Origin: Mimachlamys varia
Taxonomy: Eukaryota > Mollusca > Bivalvia > Pectinida > Pectinidae
DNA length: 64,000 nt
Reading direction: 5' to 3'
Assembly: GCA_947623455.1 (NCBI GenBank)
Contig: OX392534.1
Span: forward strand, 41,483,426 to 41,547,425
The position numbers were made by a program, and so were the translations under genes. Below are positions 34,846 through 46,335 of the stretch, piece by piece (the first letter of the stretch is position 1; each line of letters starts with the position of its first letter). The notes under the pieces were generated by a model, which ran no database searches, had not been told where the DNA came from, and saw nothing but the letters and a program-made list of their open reading frames with translations.

Positions 34846-34858
34846 AAGAGCATTGAAG

Positions 34859-34996
34859 GCCCCTTTGACATTTACCCGTCTGCCACCAGCCCCCTGACTC
34901 CACCCTGGTCTTACAATGGCAGCCCTTTGACATTTACCTGTCTGCCACCAGCCCCCTGATTCCACCCTGGCCTTACAATGGCAGCCCTTTGACAGC
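34859..34996. repeat. 62-bp repeat, two copies plus a fragment
   Basis: Copies of CCCTTTGACATTTACCTGTC, then TGCCACCAGCCCCCTGA and ACAATGGCAG, start at 34861 and 34923. A third start is cut off at 34985. It directly follows the 51-bp array, and both contain GACAGCAC words. Confidence 0.9.
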
Positions 34997-35365
34997 ACCT
35001 TACCTGGTTACCATGACAGCTCCAGTTTAGAAAGAAGACTTATGTGATGTGATACCAAATGATATCTGTGATAAAGATCGGAATCAATACAAGTATTGTA
35101 TAAAATATATCAATGTCACCAATTGTTCGGGGGGGACTTGCAAAAGTTAAAACAGTCGTATACATTGATCCGACTGTACTAAAGAAATAAGAGCCAGGGA
35201 CACGCTCAATTGTCTGGGTTTTGTAATTGTGCACGAGGGCTTATCAATAATCAATGAAGCAGATGAATTGTTCTGATATCGGTGTTTGTTTTCTGTTACA
35301 TCAAATGCACAATAACTGCTAGTTACGGACATGTTTTAATGATGGGATATCAGACTTGCCCGAAG

Positions 35366-35437
35366 CTGATTGGTCGTTCCAGTGTTGGTCACATGACATA
35401 CTGTGATTGGTTGTTGCAGTGCTGGTCACATGACATT
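35366..35437. repeat. 37-bp duplication carrying ATTGG and TCACATGAC motifs
   Basis: Two copies (35367 and 35404) read TGATTGGTCGTTCCAGTGTT or TGATTGGTTGTTGCAGTGCT, followed by GGTCACATGACAT. Each carries an inverted CCAAT box and an E-box of the TCACATGAC type bound by USF/MITF/TFE-like factors. A regulatory role is inferred only. Confidence 0.6.
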
Positions 35438-35506
35438 CCGAGTCTCTATGATGTTTGACAGACAGAGCACCGTATCATTGTGATGCTTGAAGCAATTGTT
35501 ACTTGC

Positions 35507-35574
35507 CTTTGTATGTGATGATTTGTGTGGTAGAGGAGGATCAGGCGTGCAATATTGATAAATTGTGTTGTCTG
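35507..35574 (-). other. Possible minus-strand exon with a GC donor, 68 nt
   Basis: On the minus strand a very strong tract (ATTTTTTGTTTGTTTTTCTAG) precedes 35574, and AAAG|GCAAGTAAC, a good GC-type donor, follows 35507. Two frames are open. The one continuous with the upstream open frame reads DNTIYQYCTPDPPLPHKSSH. It lies inside what would be an intron of the plus-strand candidates, so either it belongs to another gene or it is chance. Confidence 0.2.
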
Positions 35575-36166
35575 CTAGAAAAACAAACAAAAAATGTCGG
35601 CAATCATTTGAGTCACAATTCATCACTTTAGAGATGTCAGGCTCTTTGTGTTGTGTTTCCAAAGAAAAAGATTCAAATCATTTTGTATGGCATTTTTCTA
35701 ACTGTTGAGATGCTTGTGCATGTACTTCTGACAATGAGATGTTTACAAAAGAATACATTCTGGATTCAAACCTTGGTCTGTTTATTATGTAGGAAATGAT
35801 ATGTTGGTAACATGATGATATCTTTTTTAAAAATTTGAATTGAAATCGAGGTATTGTGGTGTCGGTGAACAACTTCTTCTAAATTGCTGATTGGAATTTG
35901 CCGAAATTTCTCTGGAATCATCCTTTGTCTTGAAGCTTAAAGCTGGCAATTAAAGAGAAAAACTGGCAATGATCTGTCCCAGTAAAAAATATTTCTGACA
36001 TAAAGGTAAACAGGAAGTTGATTAATCACCGTGTAGGTATACAGATTGTCTCCATCATCTAATGGTTACTCAACTCTCAGTTACAAATGAACAAATATGG
36101 CGAAGGGTGCACTTCCTGTTAAACAGGGATTGTCTTTTCAAAAAATGAAAAAAAGGTGGGTTGGTA

Positions 36167-36178
36167 GGGGGGGGGGGG
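36167..36178 (+). repeat. Poly-G run of 12 at the edge of the 43-bp array
   Basis: G12 immediately precedes the first partial unit (ACCTGTTGATGGTTCTTCG) of the large 43-bp array. Confidence 0.93.
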
Positions 36179-38947
36179 ACCTGTTGATGGTTCTTCGCTA
36201 TGTATTTGTATTGTCATTTTGAATTTCGATTTAAACCTGTTGATCGATGGCTCTGAATGACATATTGTCATCAGCATTGTAACCGGTTGATGGTTCTGAG
36301 CGATGAACTGTCCTCAGCTTTGATACCAGTTGATGGTCCTGAACGATGAATTGTTCTCATCATTGTAACCTGTTGATGGTTCTGAGCAATGAACTGTACT
36401 CAGCTTTGTTACCTGTTGATGGTTCTGAGTGATAAACTGTCCTCAGCTTTGTTACCTGTTGATGGTTCTGAGCGATGAACTGTCCTCAGCTTTGTTACCT
36501 GTTGATGGTTCTGAGCAATGAACTGTCCTCAGATTTGTTACCTGTTGATGGTTCTGAGCAATGAACTGTCCTCAGCTTTGTTACCTGTTGATAGTTCTGA
36601 GCGATGAACTGTCCTCAGCTTTGTTACCTGTTGATGGTTCTGAGCGATGAACTGTCCTCAGCTTTGTTACCTGTTGATGGTTCTGAGCGATGAACTGTCC
36701 ACAGCTTTGTTACCTGTTGATGGTTCTTAGCGATGAACTGTCCACAGCTTTGTTACCTGTTGATGGTTCTGAGCAATGAACTGTCCTCAGCTTTGTTACC
36801 TGTTGATAGTTCTGAGCGATGAACTGTCCTCAGCTTTGTTACCTGTTGATGGTTCTGAGCGATGAACTGTCCTCAGCTTTGTTACCTGTTGATGGTTCTG
36901 AGCGATGAACTGTCCACAGCTTTGTTACCTGTTGATAGTTCTTAGCGATGAACTGTCCTCAGCTTTGTTACCTGTTGATAGTTCTGAGCGATGAACTGTC
37001 CTCAGCTTTGTTACCTGTTGATGGTTCTGAGCAGTGAACTGTCCTCAGCTTCGTTACCTGTTGATGGTTCTGAGCGATGAACTGTCCTCAGTTTTGTTAC
37101 CTGTTGATGGTTCTGAGCAATGAACTGTCCTCAACTTTGTTACCTTTTGATGGTTCTGAGCGATGAACTGTCCACAGCTTTGTTACCTGTTGATGGTTCT
37201 GAGCGATGAACTGTCCACAGCTTTGTTACCTGTTGATGGTTCTGAGCAATGAACTGTCCTCAGCTTTGTTACCTGTTGATAGTTCTGAGCGATGAACTGT
37301 CCTCAGCTTTGTTACCTGTTGATGGTTCTGAGCGATGAACTGTCCTCAGCTTTGTTACCTGTTGATGGTTCTGAGCGATGAACTGTCCACAGCTTTGTTA
37401 CCTGTTGATGGTTCTTAGCGATGAACTGTCCTCAGCTTTGTTACCTGTTGATAGTTCTGAGCGATGAACTGTCCTCAGCTTTGTTACCTGTTGATGGTTC
37501 TGAGCAGTGAACTGTCCTCAGCTTCGTTACCTGTTGATGGTTCTGAGCGATGAACTGTCCTCAGTTTTGTTACCTGTTGATGGTTCTGAGCAATGAACTG
37601 TCCTCAGCTTTGTTACCTGTTGATGGTTCTGAGCGATGAACTGTCCTCAGCTTTGTTACCTGTTGATGGTTCTGAGCGATGAACTGTCCTCAGTTTTGTT
37701 ACCTGTTGATGGTTCTGAGCGATGAACTGTCCTCAGCTTTGTTACATGTTGATGGTTTTGAGCGATGAACTGTCCTCAGCTTTGTTACCTGTTGATGGTT
37801 CTGAGCAATGAACTGTCCTCAGCTTTGTTACCTGTTGATGGTTCTGAGCAATGAACTGTCCTCTTTATTACCTGTTGATGGTTCTGAGCGATGAACTGTC
37901 CTCAGCTTTGTTACCTGTTGATGGTTCTGAGCGATGAACTGTCCTCAGCTTTGTTACATGTTGATGGTTCTGAGCGATGAACTGTCCTCAGCTTTGTTAC
38001 CTGTTGATGGTTCTGAGCGATGAACTGTCCTCAGCTTTGTAACCTGTTGATGGTTCTGAGCGATGAACTGTCCTCAGCTTTGTTACCTGTTGATGGTTCT
38101 GAGCAGTGAACTGTCCTCAGCTTCGTTACCTGTTGATGGTTCTGAGCGATGAACTGTCCTCAGTTTTGTTACCTGTTGATGGTTCTGAGCAATGAACTGT
38201 CCTCAGCTTTGTTACCTATTGATGGTTCTGAGCGATGAACTGTCCTCAGCTTTGTTACCTGTTGATGGTTCTGAGCGATGAACTGTCCTCAGTTTTGTTA
38301 CCTGTTGATGGTTGTGAGCGATGAACTGTCCTCAGCTTTGTTACCTGTTGATGGTTCTGAGCAATGAACTGTCCTCTTTATTACCTGTTGATGGTTCTGA
38401 GCGATGAACTGTCCTCAGCTTTGTTACCTGTTGATGGTTCTGAGCGGTGAACTGTCCTCAGCTTTGTTACATGTTGATGGTTCTGAGCGCTGAACTGTCC
38501 TCAGCTTTGTTACCTGTTGATGGTTCTGCGCGATGAACTGTCCTCAGCTTTGTTACCTGTTGATGGTTCTGAGCGATGAACTGTCCTCAGTTTTGTTACC
38601 TGTTGATGGTTCTGAGCGATAACTTTCCTCAGTTTTGTTACCTGTTGATGGTTCTGAGCGATGAACTGTCCACAGCTTTGTTACCTGTTGATGGTTCTGA
38701 GCGGTAAACTGTCCTCAGCTTTGTAACCTGTTGATGGTTCTGAGCGGTGAACTGTCCACAGCTTTGTTACCTGTTGATGGTTCTGAGCGATGAACTGTCC
38801 TCAGCTTTGTTACCTGTTGATGGTTCTGAGCGGTGAACTGTCCTCAGCTTTGTAACCTGTTGATGGTTCTGAGCGATGAACTGTCCTCAGGTTTGTTACA
38901 TGTTGATGGTTCTGAGCGATGAACTATCCTCAGCTTTGTTACCTGTT
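36179..38947. repeat. 43-bp minisatellite, about 63 copies, with higher-order repeats
   Basis: The unit is TTACCTGTTGATGGTTCTGA, then GCGATGAACTGTCCTCAGCTTTG. Copies up to about 36280 are diverged and the rest very similar. Rare variants mark super-units. GCAGTGAAC with CAGCTTCGTT occurs at 37031, 37504 and 38103 (473 bp is 11 units, 599 bp is 14 units minus 3 bp). A 3-bp-deleted CTCTTTATT form occurs at 37861 and 38374. No open frame survives. Confidence 0.98.
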
Positions 38948-39478
38948 ATGATTCATTCTATTGTTGTCAGATATTTATGTGATGTGTAATTTAGTAATAA
39001 CATAATCATGTGTTAATATAGTAGCTATAAAAGGCACAGACTGTAATAACTTCTGTTTTCTGTTTGTCGGAAATCTCTGACGGTTCGGTTTGGTGAGGTA
39101 TTTTTATCACCAACGGTGCTGATTTACAAGCAGGTATCAATTCTTACAATTGACTAAACAGCAGGGTGCTTGTCATGAAGTATTCATAACACATATGGGG
39201 TGTGTGCACCGTACTCGGTGATCAATGGATATTACATAACAGTGGAGGTTCCTCCTGAACGTTAAGGCGTAAGGTGTTTACAAACGTAGGTTCGCTGGTA
39301 CAAGACTTTCAGCTAATTTCCCCAGTGGCAATTTTCATAGGTCTGGTGCTGTCGAAAGCAATGGTAGAAACAAATGTACTCCATAAACAACTTCTCGACT
39401 CATAAAAATTTAAACATGTGTATCGTTATTACACAATATCTCGTTTTAATTTGTTCAAAAATACAGTAATTAATGTTG
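38948..39478. other. Single-copy stretch after the 43-bp array
   Basis: A TATAAAAGG word at 39026-39034 is followed by no convincing exon. Nothing else is supported. Confidence 0.35.
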
Positions 39479-39732
39479 TTTATGGGGGAACTTTATCAGA
39501 ACAATGTCCGGGAGGATGAACCACTTGATCAAATCTATAAACACTTATCACTATTTCACTTTATATGGAAGTTATGTATTGTTCATTGTTTATGGGAGGA
39601 CTTTATCAGAACAATGTCCGGGAGGATGAACCACTATCAAAATCAAAATCAAAAACTAACAAAATCTATAAACACTTATCACTATGTCACTTTATATGGA
39701 AGTTATGATTACTCTGTATTGTTCATTGTTTG
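39479..39732. repeat. 110-bp tandem duplication
   Basis: The copies start at 39479 and 39589, both with TTTATGGG and then TTTATCAGAACAATGTCCGG. The second copy carries an inserted run of ATCAAA/ACTAAC words (about 39636-39660), itself a tiny repeat. The open frame 39473-39748 spans both copies and is repeat-driven. Confidence 0.92.
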
Positions 39733-41291
39733 TTTCCCATTGTTTTAAGATTAAATATAGATTAAATTTTATCATGGGGCGAAAATGTCATGTTAGCTTT
39801 ACTCTTCGCTATTCTGTGTTAAAATAATTAAAAGCACTCCCATTAAAATGCCTGAATTAACAGTAACGCTATTTCAGAACAGAGATAAGGATTTTAAATT
39901 TTCTTAAATTGACTGAAAGTACCCTGGTGCTTGCTGTTTTCTCAATTACACACTTATTTATATAGTCTTTGTTTGAACCTTTATTTTGTCAGTGTTTCAT
40001 CAACTTCATTGTCCTACAATGTTTGACATTTTTCAACAAGTGCTGCATGCTTGTAAGCTAGAACAATTGCAGATCTTCGTTGACTTTATGATTTTTTCAT
40101 CGATCTTCTTTCCCCGCAGCAGAAAGATTAATGCTCTAGATTTTAAATAAGATATACCTTCAATGCTCGTACCTTGCTGACAGTATATGTACACTGTATA
40201 TCAAAAGTGTCAGAGACACGCAAGAATAGATAATATTTCTTCACAATTTTTAATAAAAAAAAATGTTTGTAAGGAACCAGTACAGTTATTACTCGCAGCA
40301 TGTGGTGAAGAATACCGCTGCCGCTCTACAGTAACATCAATGACATACTTGTGGCATGCCAGGCTGAATTTTTTCATCACATTTCATGTTTATCATGAGG
40401 CTGAAATAAGCTGAACTTCACAGCCTCTCATTGATATAAAAATAATTTTTATGATATTTTTGTAGTTTTAGAAAATGAAGAAACATGGATCTAGCTGATA
40501 TTAAAGAGACGGTGTTGAATGACCTTCATGTCTATTGAGACTGCCTGTTTCAATCAGCCTCATTCAAGGTTCCCTTTAGATTGAGATGAAGTGAAACGCA
40601 GAAGAGACATTGATTTGCCTGTGATATCAGAGAAATCCACTGATAACATAGCTTTTCAAATCTGTATTTTAATACCCGAGGCTGAGCTCTAGTGCAGAAC
40701 AAGTGGTTATTGTATAAGAAAATTTGATAAGAATGTATTTTTTGCGAATGTGTCTTAACATTGTGCTGTGTTTTCTCTTTACCAGAGATGCTGTTGATGT
40801 AATGCCCAGAGGTGAAACAGACCCAGCTAATGGTAAGATAAATACTAAATATATAGCATGTACTCTGTTCTCAGAGAGAAGGCGCTGTACCTCGTTTGTT
40901 TATGTACCAATTATGTGGGGAATACATTGATAATGATACACAGTTTATTATGAGGAGGATGATTTCAATAAACCCTAACACTTACTTGTCACCGACCGGT
41001 GACCTCATAAATCAAGGATAAATTTAGATTTCACAGAAAAAGGTAGGAAGATTATTCATCAATAAGGACATAACTTTGAATGAATTTTCAAAATTATAAA
41101 AATTCTTTATCAGAAAAATCAATTCATTAAACAACATCAAGATAAGGACCAAAAATCAGATGTTAAGAAATGATTATCATGCAGAGTCTGTAAAAATTGA
41201 GTTCCTCAAAGATTAATATTTAGTTTTAGCTAAAACATTGATGAATTCTGAGACTATAGGTGTTTTCTGAGTGGGTGCTAACCACACAACC
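39733..41291. other. Single-copy stretch around the 40786 exon candidate
   Basis: A strong acceptor at about 40100-40120 (ATCTTCTTTCCCCGCAG) is followed within 30 bases by stops in all frames. A minus-strand donor AA|GTAAGTGTT lies at about 40985, next to a small palindrome GTCACCGACCGGTGAC. Only 40786-40832 is called. Confidence 0.35.
40786..40832 (+). CDS. Candidate 47-nt coding exon of an unidentified gene
   Basis: The acceptor TGCTGTGTTTTCTCTTTACCAG ends at 40785. A branch-point-like CTTAACA lies about 30 nt upstream, and the donor ATG|GTAAGATA follows 40832. Exactly one frame is open: A, then DAVDVMPRGETDPAN, then G. The other two frames contain stops. The exon needs two bases from its predecessor and leaves one for its successor. 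AG from 24801-24828 and AT (51595) or CG (49566) fit. The peptide is hydrophilic and acidic, and I do not recognise it. This is the strongest plus-strand exon candidate in the window. Confidence 0.48.
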
Positions 41292-41612
41292 TTTTGTTCT
41301 TTATGCACAGACTTGTGGCAGGTTGGGTGCCATATTTGTTCTTTATGCACTGACTTGTGGCAGGTTGGGTGCCACATTTTTTCTTTATGCACAGACTTGT
41401 GGCAGGTTGGGTGCCACGTTTGTTCTTTATGTACTATGCTGGATTGTGGCAGGTTGGGTGCCACATTTGCTCTTTATTGTACTATGCTGGATTGTGGCAG
41501 GTTTGGTGCCTCATTTGTCCTTTGCTGTACAGACTTGTGGCAGGTTGGGGGCCACATTTGTACTTTGCTGTACAGACTTGTGGCAGTTTGGATGCCATTT
41601 TTGTACTTACGG
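41292..41612. repeat. 42-bp minisatellite, about 7 copies, open in all three plus frames
   Basis: The unit TTTGTTCTTTATGCACAGAC, then TTGTGGCAGGTTGGGTGCCACA, expands to about 46 bp in later copies. Plus-strand frames 41260-41685, 41271-41630 and 41357-41776 are all open because the unit has no stop in any frame. The peptides (for example QTCGRLGATFVLYA) are 14-residue repeats with no other evidence of coding. Confidence 0.94.
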
Positions 41613-44065
41613 TCTTCTGCAAGTCTATAGGTACAACCTTTGTACATTTGCGTCAAAGGCTTCAAAGTTTTTATCGATCAGATGATCTGCGAGCTGGATT
41701 GTGTAATGAGGGAGTTCTTGATTGTAGTTTGCTGTATCTTTGCTGTATCAGTTACAGCCACTTACAGCTACTTTAACAGGTTTGTTTTTCATGCCCTTCA
41801 AGTTCTACACCACCTTTAAGGATCACTCCAATTTTAGTGACCTAGATTCTGTGTTTGTTTTTAAAGTGAACCCAATCAAATGACGAAGTCTTTAAAAGAA
41901 GAAAGGTTTTGTGGACACTAATGGCACTTCAGCTAAGACCGACCCACTTGTAAAGTCTTACACAGTACACTTAAAACAAGTCTACGAAACGAGACATCCA
42001 TAGCTATGATTATGTTGTTTTTGATATGCATCAGTTTCTGTCCAATTTCCTTGTTTATTTCCTCGACCTTACTGGAATTTCAATCAACGTCTAATTCTTT
42101 TGATTGCAAACCTTCATATATCAGAGGAAATATAAGCCAAGGTGTCTTTATTTAATAGCTGGGATTATCATAATTTAGAGATAATGTATAATATTTGATG
42201 TCATTTAAGACCAAAGTTCCTTTATCATCAGATAACGGCCATTGGATGTAAACAGACTATGAATCTAACAAACTTGATATTAGTGTGAACACTCTATTTT
42301 AGGAATACTATTATCTAGCTTAGTTCAAATGTCAGAAATATACTGTGAATTCTGAAAATTTGATCCACGTACTGAGGAGATGGTAGAAATATGGCTTGAT
42401 ACAGTCTCTGTGTTATATTTGTATAGAAATGTATGGCTTGGTTTTCATGTACCAGAACGTCCCGAAAGTACAGCTTCCATGTTAAGTCTGTGAAAAGTAC
42501 ATCTTTGATCATTACAGTCTGATAACAAAGCTTACCCACAAGGGATTATATTGATGTAGAATGACCAAAAATGTGTACCTTTGTTCAGATTGCATGAGAA
42601 TGAAAATAATGAGATAATCCTATTATTAGTCCAAGAGTGGATCTGTGGACAGACCTCTGTCCAATCGGATTACAGACATTTACTCTCCCCGACAAAAGGT
42701 TTGTTGTGTTTTATGTCGGCTCGTCTTTCATCAACCGGTCACCGATACCGACCAATCATATATTTCCTGTTAATGAGCGGCCAGTAAAATAACCATGAGA
42801 CAGAGTTTGGACAATCCTATCGGTGCAACGGGAGCCGATCAATATCGCGGTGTTGAGGTCGTCAAACCAAATTGTATGACCATCATCTGTCACGCTGTCA
42901 CACGGACAGACGTTTTATGAACTGACCACTCCACATTAATAGAGTTAGAAAAAAGAGTTTATTTTCATGGTCAACGAGTTTTTGTCACATGAGGCGATCA
43001 GATCTCGCTGAAGGTGTTTGGGTCAGTCGAGAGGTGACAAAGGCATGAATAAGTCTCCTCAGTATGTGAATCAGCCAAGTGGTCACTTTCTTGGGTCAAT
43101 ATTTTGTAGGGAAGCCTTTTCAGATTTTATTTAGGGTGAATGGACAGTATATTGTGTTGTCTGTAGGCTAGGATAAATGTAAACAATTACTGGATAATCA
43201 GTGGTCAGTCTTGCTGTAGCTACTAATCCTTCGGCCAAACAGTACTGACCTCACCTTGTCAGGGATGGACATCAGAGGACCTGCCATAAAAGTGTTTGTG
43301 TGTGTCGCAACTCAAAATCTAACAATATTTTTGTTGGACATCAAGTCTCGGCTGTAATTCTTCTTTACAAAATTGGCTTATTTATTCTTATTAAATTTGT
43401 ACAGTAAAATTGACATCGAGTGGGACCCGAGATTTAATTCAAGTCCCAGCTTATTGCAAGTTTCTTTATAATGACCCTTCCCAATGATCTGTATCTTGGA
43501 CAACAAATAGTATGGGGAAAACGTAAAAACAAGACATTTCATTTCTAACAATCTTTTACATTTGCACGAAATTTAAATCTAGTCAGGTAACTTTTAAAAT
43601 ACATAATTAACTTCGAAAATATATCATTATGTTCATATGAATGAACGGGGCAATTGCATAGTTTTCTACTGGTCATTCTTTGATAAGGAAACTTACTGCA
43701 TACTTTTACTTTCCGAGCTATACAATGCTATAACAGTTTCTAGATATGATCATCAAGTCATATTGTGTTAGAATTTATAATTCAGTATGATACAATACAA
43801 GAACATCACATTTCATTGTTTGAGACAAAAGTTAAGTTTTACAGAATAACAAATTTTTTCTAATATCAAATGTCTGGAGAATTCATTCTTGATATTCCTG
43901 TGCCAAAATTGATAATAAAGGTTTGGTAAATATAAGTTATAACTTGCAGAATTTGATCTTCAAACTTTTAAAAGATGCTCTTTTCAATCTTTACTTTAAA
44001 ATATTTTAAAGATAGCTTACCCATGCTAGAAATAAAGTTATATCTAACCATTATCACTCAATGGG
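41613..44065. other. Single-copy stretch, no supported gene
   Basis: A mildly CpG-richer patch occurs at 42770-42920 (ATCGGTGCAACGGGAGCCG and nearby). Short open frames at 42315-42787 show no domain. Confidence 0.35.
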
Positions 44066-44074
44066 GGACCTCTG

Positions 44075-44191
44075 TATATATATACATGGAGGGGTCTGGA
44101 TTTCCTGGAGTCCAGTTCTGGCTGTGTTATGACTAAGTTAGAGCGGTGGATGGGCAGATTTCAGCATGTTCGGCACTAAAGCTCGGTGTTT
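44075..44191 (+). promoter_or_regulatory. TATA-like element with a possible short first exon
   Basis: TATATATATA at 44075-44084 lies about 110 bp upstream of a consensus donor (GTTT|GTAAGTATGG, exon end 44191). Between them an ATG at 44166 opens MFGTKARC and reaches the donor. An earlier ATG at about 44129 gives a 17-codon upstream frame that stops inside. The ending phase (two bases left over) does not fit the candidate exons downstream. This is suggestive only. Confidence 0.22.
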
Positions 44192-45082
44192 GTAAGTATG
44201 GTTGTACTAAGTAGACCTCTTACCTTAATTCAATTGTTTATAGGAAATTGGCCAGGAAATATATTCCCTAATTCCTTTCAGATGTGCCTGGGAGAATTCC
44301 GCTTTTCTTTACGATTATCTATGATAGTTTAACCACTTGAAGAGTAACATTTTACGAGAATTAACAGAAGCTGTCATAACCGTTACGTAAACCAGATAAT
44401 ACTCATAACAACATGTTTAGGAATTAAGATAGCCATTATTGCAAATACTTACCCAATTTATTTTTATCTTCAAGTGAGTATGGCAATTCGACTTAGTTAC
44501 CTTAAGGGCAATTATTTACACAATGAATGCAGATGTGCATGTTAAAAGCCTAATTTTCTCTTGCGATTGAAATTTATTGATGAAATTTTGCTTCGCTTTT
44601 CAAAGTGTTTTGTTGTTAATTTATAACCGAATCAATTGTAGGTTCGCAAATTCAGTGGTGTATAAATATTTTCTTTTGCTTGGAGTAGTTGTATTATCTT
44701 TTAGACAAATAAACTGGGAAAATGAATATAAATTAGATTTTTTTATATATGTAGATCAGATTTATAAAACATGAGGTTGCCGGTGTATCTCTGTGCTCAC
44801 GGTAACGTGTTACGACAGCATGAAGATTTGTCTTATAACTAGGAATGTAGAAAGAGTAGATTAATGCTTGTGTTACGCCATCACAAGCAGGGCGAGGATT
44901 TGTCTTATAAATATTTCAAGGCCTCTACCCGTAGGTGATGTAAGAGGTGCCACAATTTTCTTTTTTAATTGACAAGCTCGTGATCATGAAGGTTCCAAGT
45001 TAATGAAGCTAAGATTTACGGACTTTCTGATTGTTTTTTATAATCGAAGGGTGCACCCAGAGTGCAGTGGTTGAGCTAGTTA

Positions 45083-45300
45083 CTAGAGTGAACTGAGAGC
45101 TCAGTGATTGATCAAGTAATGAGATCTCATGGAGAGCTCAGTGGTTGATCAAGCAATGAGAGCTTTTGGAGGGCTCATTGGTTCATCAAGCAATGAGAGC
45201 TTATGGGGAGTTGAGTGGTTGATCTGGTTGATCGTTTACTAAGAGTTCTGTAGTTGATTGAGTAATAAGAATTCTCTGAGAGCTTAGTGGTTCATCAAGT
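45083..45300. repeat. Degenerate ~39-bp repeat, 5-6 copies
   Basis: The words GAGCTCAGTGGTTGATCAAG and CAATGAGAGCTTATGG recur with increasing divergence and small insertions. Confidence 0.8.
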
Positions 45301-45383
45301 TAGAAGAGTGGTTGAGCAGTCACATGAATTTGTAGTTGTAGACCCAAGTAATTGGAGTAAATAAGAATGTATTAATTAAGGGT

Positions 45384-46335
45384 TTGAACTTCATTAGTAC
45401 CTCAAGTATACTGAGTGAGCAAAGGTTGAACTTCATTACCTCCCCAAGTATACTGAGTGAGCAAAGGTTGAACTTCATTACCTCCCCAGTATGCTGAGTG
45501 AGCAAAGGTTGAACTTCATTACCTCCCCAGTATACTGAGTGAGCAAAAGTTCAACTTCATTAGTACCTCAAGTATACTGAGTGAGCAAAGGTTGAACTTC
45601 ATTACCTCCCCAGTATACTGAGTGAGCAAAGGTTGAACTTCATTACCTCCCCAAGTATACTGAGTGAGCAAAAGTTGAACTTCATTACCTCCCCAAGTAT
45701 ACTGAGTGAGCAAAGGTTGAACTTCATTTGTACCTTAAGTATACTGAGTGAGCAAAGGTTGAACTTCATTACCTCCCCAGTATACTGAGTGAGCAAAGGT
45801 TGAACTTCATTACCTCCCCAGTATACTGAGTGAGCAAAGGTTGAACTTCATTACCTCCCCAAGTATGCTGAGTGAGCAAAGGTTGAACTTCATTTGTACC
45901 TTAAGTATACTGAGTGAGCAAAGGTTGAACTTCATTACCTCCCCAGTATACTGAGTGAGCAAAAGTTGAACTTCATTTGTACCTCAAGTATGCTGAGTGA
46001 GCAAAGGTTGAACTTCATTACCTCTCCAGTATGCTGAGTGAGCAAAAGTTGAACTTCATTACCTCTCCAGTATGCTGAGTGAGCAAAAGTTGAACTTCAT
46101 TACCTCCCCAGTATACTGAGTGAGCAAAAGTTGAACTTCATTACCTCCCCCGTATACTGAGTGAGCAAAGGTTGAACTTCATTACCTCCCCAGTATACTG
46201 AGTGAGCAAAAGTTGAACTTCATTTGTACCTCAAGTATGCTGAGTGAGCAAAGGTTGAACTTCATTACCTCCCCAGTATGCTGAGTGAGCAAAGGCTGCA
46301 CTTCATTATTACCTCAAGTGTGCTTAGTGTACACA
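45384..46335. repeat. 41/42-bp minisatellite, about 22 copies
   Basis: The unit GTTGAACTTCATTACCTCCC, then CAGTATACTGAGTGAGCAAAG, has CCAG (41 bp) and CCAAG (42 bp) forms, and a TTTGTACC/TTAGTACC variant class placed at intervals. Diverged copies continue to about 46520. The minus-strand open frames of 60-64 codons are repeat translations. Confidence 0.96.

Noticed and set aside
34625..34846. 73-codon frame with four 17-residue repeats
   Set aside because: The 51-bp unit is in phase by length, but the frame has no splice partners and ends where the array ends.
36179..38947. CRISPR-like regular direct repeats
   Set aside because: Units are contiguous with no unique spacers, and the DNA is animal nuclear in character. 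It is a minisatellite.
39026..39034. TATAAAAGG promoter-like word (also at 13439)
   Set aside because: Such words are expected by chance in AT-rich DNA, and no first exon with a good donor follows.
41260..41685. 141-codon frame with repeated QTCGRLGA motifs
   Set aside because: All three frames of the 42-bp array are open, and nothing singles this one out as coding.
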